Below are positions 59,500-64,000 of a stretch of 64,000 nt of DNA, in pieces. The notes under the pieces are model-generated. The model ran no database searches, was not told the DNA's origin, and was given only the letters and a program-made list of their open reading frames with translations. Numbering within the stretch: position 1 is the stretch's first letter; every line of letters starts with the position of its first letter. This DNA is from Echinarachnius parma (lineage: Eukaryota > Echinodermata > Echinoidea > Clypeasteroida > Echinarachniidae), in contig JBAMJV010004005.1 of NCBI GenBank assembly GCA_037951105.1, positions 62,001-126,000 on the forward strand, read 5' to 3'. Both the position numbers and the translations under genes were made by a program.

Positions 59500-59680
59500 C
59501 CACGTCAGCTCCATTCTCTTGATGCCTCTTGTTCCAATTAAGGGGTGCAGCTAAAGAGGGGAATGGGGGGGGGGGGGGCAACCACCGCCCCCCTGCATGG
59601 GAAATCTAACACCACTCACCCCTCCTCCCATAGGCCCCGCCTGCGTTGATACTGTCTACGCCGCTTCTATCACCAGAGGA
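59500..59680. repeat. G-run/C-run repeat fragment
   Basis: A G-run at about 59567-59578, then GCAACCACCGCCCCCC, and TGTCTACGCCGCTTCTATCA at the 3' side, the same style as the hAT-like G/C-rich repeats near 20-21.7 kb. One of few mobile fragments in intron 2. Confidence 0.5.
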
Positions 59681-59759
59681 ATTGTCAATTTAAATGCATG
59701 TACATCATCTGCATGTAGCTACAATGTACCCAGCACGTTCGTGGCCGTTAAGTGTGCAT

Positions 59760-60010
59760 TTTAATCAATTTTCCCGCCCTCCAGAGACCGCGCCCGTCAA
59801 CTCACATTTTGCATGTTTTGTCGAGCTCGCGCAGTCAAGCTTACGCGCGCATGGCAGTTAACTAATTGCTTGCGGGAGTCAAGTGCAGCGTGTGTATACT
59901 CTATGGGAATTGCACGGTCCAGGAGGGAGCGGGTTTCCTAATTACCCCTACACGCCTTTAAATACGCCCTAGTTTGAGCTTGGCTAAGGGGATCGGGTTT
60001 GCTTCCTATA
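59760..60010. promoter_or_regulatory. Candidate intronic regulatory segment
   Basis: Non-repeat GC-moderate stretch with AGTTAACTAATTGCTTG, TTTCCTAATTACCCC and TTTAAATACGCCC. Function is inference. Confidence 0.25.
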
Positions 60011-60929
60011 CAAAAACAATTACATTTACGACCTCAATTTTGTAATATCATTTATAAGATTAATTTGTGTTTAGGAATCCTTTGAGAGAGATGTACCTAC
60101 ATAGTGGAATTTTTGACAATACAATCTATGAAAAATGGAAGTACGTTGCTTTTTGAAGAAGTATTAGTATGTAACTATCTAAACTTCCTTCCACTAACAT
60201 GGAGATAACTATAAATGGTACTTTGTCTCGTTTGTGAGCTCATACTTGTATACTGTATGATTGCAAGCCTATATATACTACCATTTTAGAGCTTTGACTG
60301 TTCATTTTTTGAAAATGTGCATTTTGCCTTAGAGACGCTTTAATTATTCTAGCAAGAACGGACACTTCATTATACTTCGTGTTTGTACTATGTGTTCACA
60401 AACCAAAATAACATAAATATATTTTTAATCGAGCACAACCAAAAAGTCTATCAATTTGTATTGCAACACGATGATATTCTGTCAACGTTGCTTCGGGATA
60501 ATAATCTACGATATAAATATATATTCCGAGAACAATCAAAGGTTGAAAGGTAAAAATGGTTCTCATTTCTGAAAGGATGATTCGAGTTTTTCTCTTATTC
60601 TAAATTTGTTTTTCAATTTTATTCGTACAATATATTTCTTTTCTGTCAATCAATGAATTGCCTCATTTTGAACAATATTTCAACTTAAAATAACATAACA
60701 ATTGAATTTAAATATAGACCGATTCCATTCCGTCTTCCACGATTTCTCCGTTATACGTAAAACAATTATGATTATGTTTTCTCTTTTTGATTTTGATGCG
60801 TTCATAACAATTATAATTATGACATCCAGGTATCTTATTAATTTTCAAAATGTCACCGGCACTAGTTGCAGACATCATGTTTGTTTTCTCGCATGTCGTT
60901 TGCCGCTCAATAATTGCATTTGGCCGTTG
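60011..60929. other. AT-rich part of UNCX intron 2
   Basis: No exon or repeat family recognised. Confidence 0.4.
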
Positions 60930-61400
60930 TTATAGGGGCAGGAATCTCACAATCACGGTAAATTAGCCAAACTAAATCACTTTGCCTTTATATCGATCGC
61001 GAGCCGATCAAAACCAGCAATACAATCATGACAGTGAGCAAGGTAATAATGCCATGAACGTCATGCTCTACAGCCATGATTAAATTCTAGTGCAAGCAAT
61101 TAAAAACCTGCTCCAACAAAAATAGGAAAGAATTGATTTCTTCAAATGGCAACAAGCCCCCATTATAATCATTTATCGGGCGACAAGATATGATAGTATA
61201 GGAGCGGAGGGAACTTAAACGGGGGCTGCCAGACAATGGGGTTTCCTGGAGAGTGCGCGGGGCAGCTTCCGGCATCCGGTCTTGTCGATATGGCCGTGGT
61301 GGTGGGGCGCAGCGCGCACTGCGTTCCCGGGTGCATATTGCTCGGTGGGTGCATTGTGAATTGTGTCATTGAATATCGAATTTTGAATTGAATTTCATTT
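60930..61400. promoter_or_regulatory. Candidate intronic regulatory segment
   Basis: Non-repeat, GC rising at 61195-61345 (GGGGCTGCCAGACAATGGGG, CGGGTGCATATTGC). Homeodomain-like words occur (AAATTAGCCAAACTAAATC, CATGATTAAATTC). Function is inference. Confidence 0.25.
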
Positions 61401-61939
61401 ATTTCCCCGTTGAAAACAGGTTTGGTTGGGAATTGACGATCGTGAATGTAGGGCTGATCATTTATATAGGGCTTCCTATTAAATAATTACAAGGTCTGAT
61501 AGATTGATTTTCTTCAATTATTTATTATAATGAAAAAATGTACAATAGGCAGAAGACAAAGGCGAATTTTACCAAATGCATTGTGTATACGTCATTGTTT
61601 GTGTGTTTGTATTGTGTGTGGTGTGTTTGTGGAGTAATTGTGTTAACTTTGAGAACCATGTGATAATGTCATCTGCATGATCACTTTAAATGCATATTTA
61701 CACTGATTTATTTGTATCAAATATTATCTGTTACTATTAGAACATTAAGTATTATTTCATATTTTTAAATGTAAATCTAATTTAGGCTGACTCAATTTAT
61801 GCAGGCAAAGCAGTTGCTCACAATACTTGATATAAAGTGAAACAAAAGTAAATACCTTTGTAAGATGGGAAGAACACAAACTGACAGGAAATCATTTAGC
61901 AGTCGAGAATTGTCAAGACTACAAATTCATTTAGCATTT
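61401..61939. other. AT-rich part of UNCX intron 2
   Basis: No feature recognised. Confidence 0.4.
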
Positions 61940-62345
61940 TGCCAATTACGTGTAAAGATAAGAGGCTCCCCGATCAGTCGAGCGGTCAAAGTTACTTGGG
62001 AAGAAAAGAGAAGGAGCTCAGCTCAGTCGTAGTAATACAAGTTGGAGAGGAAATCACACGCTTAAATGGATGTCAGGAAGGCGAGCGAACTGTTTGCTTA
62101 ATTAACCCTTATAATACCGACAAACACGAGAATATGCTTCGTACGCAGTGCACTGGATACAGTATACAGCACGAAATGGTATTTTCCCCGCCATTGAGGG
62201 TTAAAGAGTTCGCTAAAAGCGCGCGCAACGCACAAAATGAAAAGGATACATAATACGCCCTCCGGGTGCATCTACCGTCTGTCGACCATTGAAGCTTCCA
62301 TCCGATGTACCCTCACCATCGAAACTCGCCTTTAAAGCTACTCTG
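61940..62345. promoter_or_regulatory. Candidate intronic regulatory segment
   Basis: A non-repeat stretch that is open for 104 codons on the plus strand, but with no domain and no splice context. The composition resembles the other non-repeat islands of the locus, so I list it as possible regulatory DNA, not a gene. Confidence 0.2.
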
Positions 62346-63059
62346 CCGTATTTGCAGTGTATTTTTTTATAAGAACACATACGTCCTGACTCATGACAAA
62401 CGCTTATGAATCATGTTAATGCTATATTAGCATTTGTAATGTTACGGGAGGCATGTATATTTGCATTACGAGTACTAATGTATTAATATCGTTGAAATTT
62501 ATAATTATAAGAAAGGGCCAAGTCTGAAAGTAAAAATCGTCCAATACACAAAGCCAGACGAATTCCAAACGAAAATGACATACTTTCCACGTGCTTTCCA
62601 TGAGCGGAATTGATTTAATCCTGTGTACCGACTTGGCTATTTCAAACGTTTGATTACTTAAAAAGTCAATTTCGAATGTGTTTTGTTGAATCTTTACAAT
62701 AAACATAAGAGTAATAAGATTTTATTTCTTTTTGTCGGGGATAAACATGATAAAAGCGGATATTTTTCAATTTGTGTTTTATAGAATTCCCCCAAAATGT
62801 ATTTATTAAGCTCTATGTCATTGAAATCATGATGCTCAAACAGAAGATCTATTTTCTCTTTAAATGGTTTATAGTAATCAACCATAATATTGACATGAAG
62901 CACGCACATAAACATAATTATTATTACATTATAATTATACCCACACACTGGGTAGTGTTTAATTCGAGTATTTTTTGACGCTGACCAAAGTCAAAATTCT
63001 TAACATTTTAAAGTGAAAGTATTAAAATATTTACGTAATTGGAGGCGATTCGCGTTCAT
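62346..63059. other. AT-rich part of UNCX intron 2
   Basis: No feature recognised. Confidence 0.4.
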
Positions 63060-63400
63060 TTCAAAATTCAAATTAACGACCAAATTCCCGTAGAATAACC
63101 CGTGTAGCAAAACTCGACAATCTCTTTAATTCTTCCAACCTCCCTATAAAAAAAACCCTCTTCTTTAATTTTGTGTTCACCCTCGCCACCATTTACCATT
63201 AAAAGTCGCTTCCCACTCACGGATCAGACACCCTTTAAATGCGTGAATCCCCAAACATCCTTCTTTGGTTTCGTTCTTATTTCAAGAGTCAAGCTTAATT
63301 AGCATAAATTTAAGCCCCACATTTTAAATTCAATAAGAATTAATTTGAGAATATTGAAACATCTTGGTGGCGCGGGATGGAATCTTCAGATTTTCTTCTG
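63060..63400. promoter_or_regulatory. Candidate intronic regulatory segment
   Basis: Non-repeat, with CTTAATTAGCATAAATTTAA, AATAAGAATTAATTTGAG and CCCTTTAAATGCG. Function is inference. Confidence 0.25.
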
Positions 63401-63869
63401 GTTCAATCTGTAATTTTAACAGTTAAAATGATATTGACAAGAACAACAAAATCATAGTAAAAACAAAAACCAATCCTCTGACTTTCCGTCATTCAAAATG
63501 TAGCCAACATGATTCATAAATTCATGTAGTGTTATTATAGTTTCATATGAGGCGACTTAGTGTAATTACTTGCAGATGACATATAATACACATTTGTACT
63601 ATTAATATAAAATCATGTTTCTAGGTATTATTGATACCGTTACTATTTGTATCACTGTTATTTTTTTCTATTGTTATTATTTGTATGACATGGTGATTTT
63701 TGCTTTATCGCCTTTAATGATTGATTTGTATTATTATTAAGATACATTTATCAATAATGACAATATACACTAAATACTAATAACAATTTGTTTTTTTAAT
63801 TAGTTATGATGAGTTATTATCATCAATATAATTACTATCATTATCAATATTTGTAATGTTAGTTTAATT
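63401..63869. other. AT-rich part of UNCX intron 2
   Basis: TTATTA-rich sequence with no feature recognised. Confidence 0.4.
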
Positions 63870-63870
63870 G

Positions 63871-63907
<37 letters not shown>

Positions 63908-63929
63908 ACAACAACAACAACAACACCAC

Positions 63930-63976
<47 letters not shown>

Positions 63977-64000
63977 ACACCATCATCATCATCATCGTCA
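63870..64000. repeat. ATC microsatellite at window end
   Basis: (ATC)n with an internal (AAC)n block at 63905-63925 and CACCACC interruptions; it runs off the window end. Confidence 0.97.

Larger units (their letters stand above)
58908..64000 (+). other. uncx: UNCX intron 2 (open at window end)
   Basis: Starts GTGAGC. I looked for the expected next exon (VWFQNRRAKWRK) to the end of the window and did not see it, so intron 2 is at least 5.1 kb and the gene continues past 64000. The window encodes about 160 residues of the protein. Confidence 0.7.

Noticed and set aside
61939-62253. 104-codon open frame in UNCX intron 2
   Set aside because: No recognised domain, no splice sites linking it to UNCX, and chance open frames of this length are common here.
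59366-64000. Search for UNCX exon 3 (VWFQNRRAKWRK)
   Set aside because: No matching segment with an acceptor was seen on the plus strand; the exon is probably beyond the window.

Overview
The window is animal nuclear DNA: AT-rich, very rich in repeats, with intron-split protein coding and no operons. Only one host gene is certain. It is the 5' part of an UNCX/unc-4 type homeobox gene on the + strand: coding exon 1 at 52706-53015, a 5.7 kb intron, homeobox exon 2 at 58738-58907, and a second intron that is still open at position 64000. The homeodomain is closest to bilaterian UNCX as I remember it. tRNA-derived SINEs whose 3' ends read GCGCTATATAAA, CR1/L2-like LINEs and many short TTAA- and TA-flanked elements suggest a marine invertebrate, probably a non-vertebrate deuterostome such as an echinoderm or hemichordate. 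That placement is inference.

Region 1 (about 660-8595) is a nested stack of mobile DNA. One 5'-truncated LINE (endonuclease, reverse transcriptase, C-terminal domain) is cut by two insertions: an LTR-like retroelement fossil (1237-4092, ATGAC target duplication), which itself holds a TTAA-type miniature element and a 16-bp minisatellite, and a 2.2 kb TA-flanked element (5644-7843). Region 2 (about 8.6-34.6 kb) is almost wholly repeats: foldback elements, miniature transposons, SINEs, LINE tails, a 35-bp minisatellite, a 241-bp satellite, long GT tracts and G-run/C-run hairpins. Region 3 (about 34.6-51 kb) mixes AT-rich unique DNA with more copies of the same families, a large tetranucleotide array and a 605-bp palindromic transposon. 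Region 4 (about 51-64 kb) is the UNCX locus: promoter/5' UTR, two exons and introns holding few mobile elements, with several moderately GC-rich non-repeat stretches that could be cis-regulatory DNA.

Four recurring families explain much of the non-coding sequence. Labels are mine: R1 = TA-flanked elements with ends TATAGGTTTTCCC and dense mirrored AATTTCG/CGAAATT motifs (4 copies); R2 = about 396-bp elements with ends TTAAAGGGACTTAGTAAC (at least 9 copies); R3 = about 540-bp elements with ends TTAAAGGGGTAGTTTAG (4 copies); R4 = elements whose arms are tandem TTCGTTATTCCGAAGG units (2 copies). No complete transposase or complete LINE is present.

The most notable observations are three decayed tandem copies of the 3' half of the UNCX homeobox exon just downstream of it, the R1 family's mirrored motif arms around otherwise dissimilar sequence, and an LTR-like fossil whose inner end reads as a copy of a tRNA primer going past the usual 18-nt stop. 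None is proven to be a new system. No rRNA gene, CRISPR array or intact host tRNA gene was seen.
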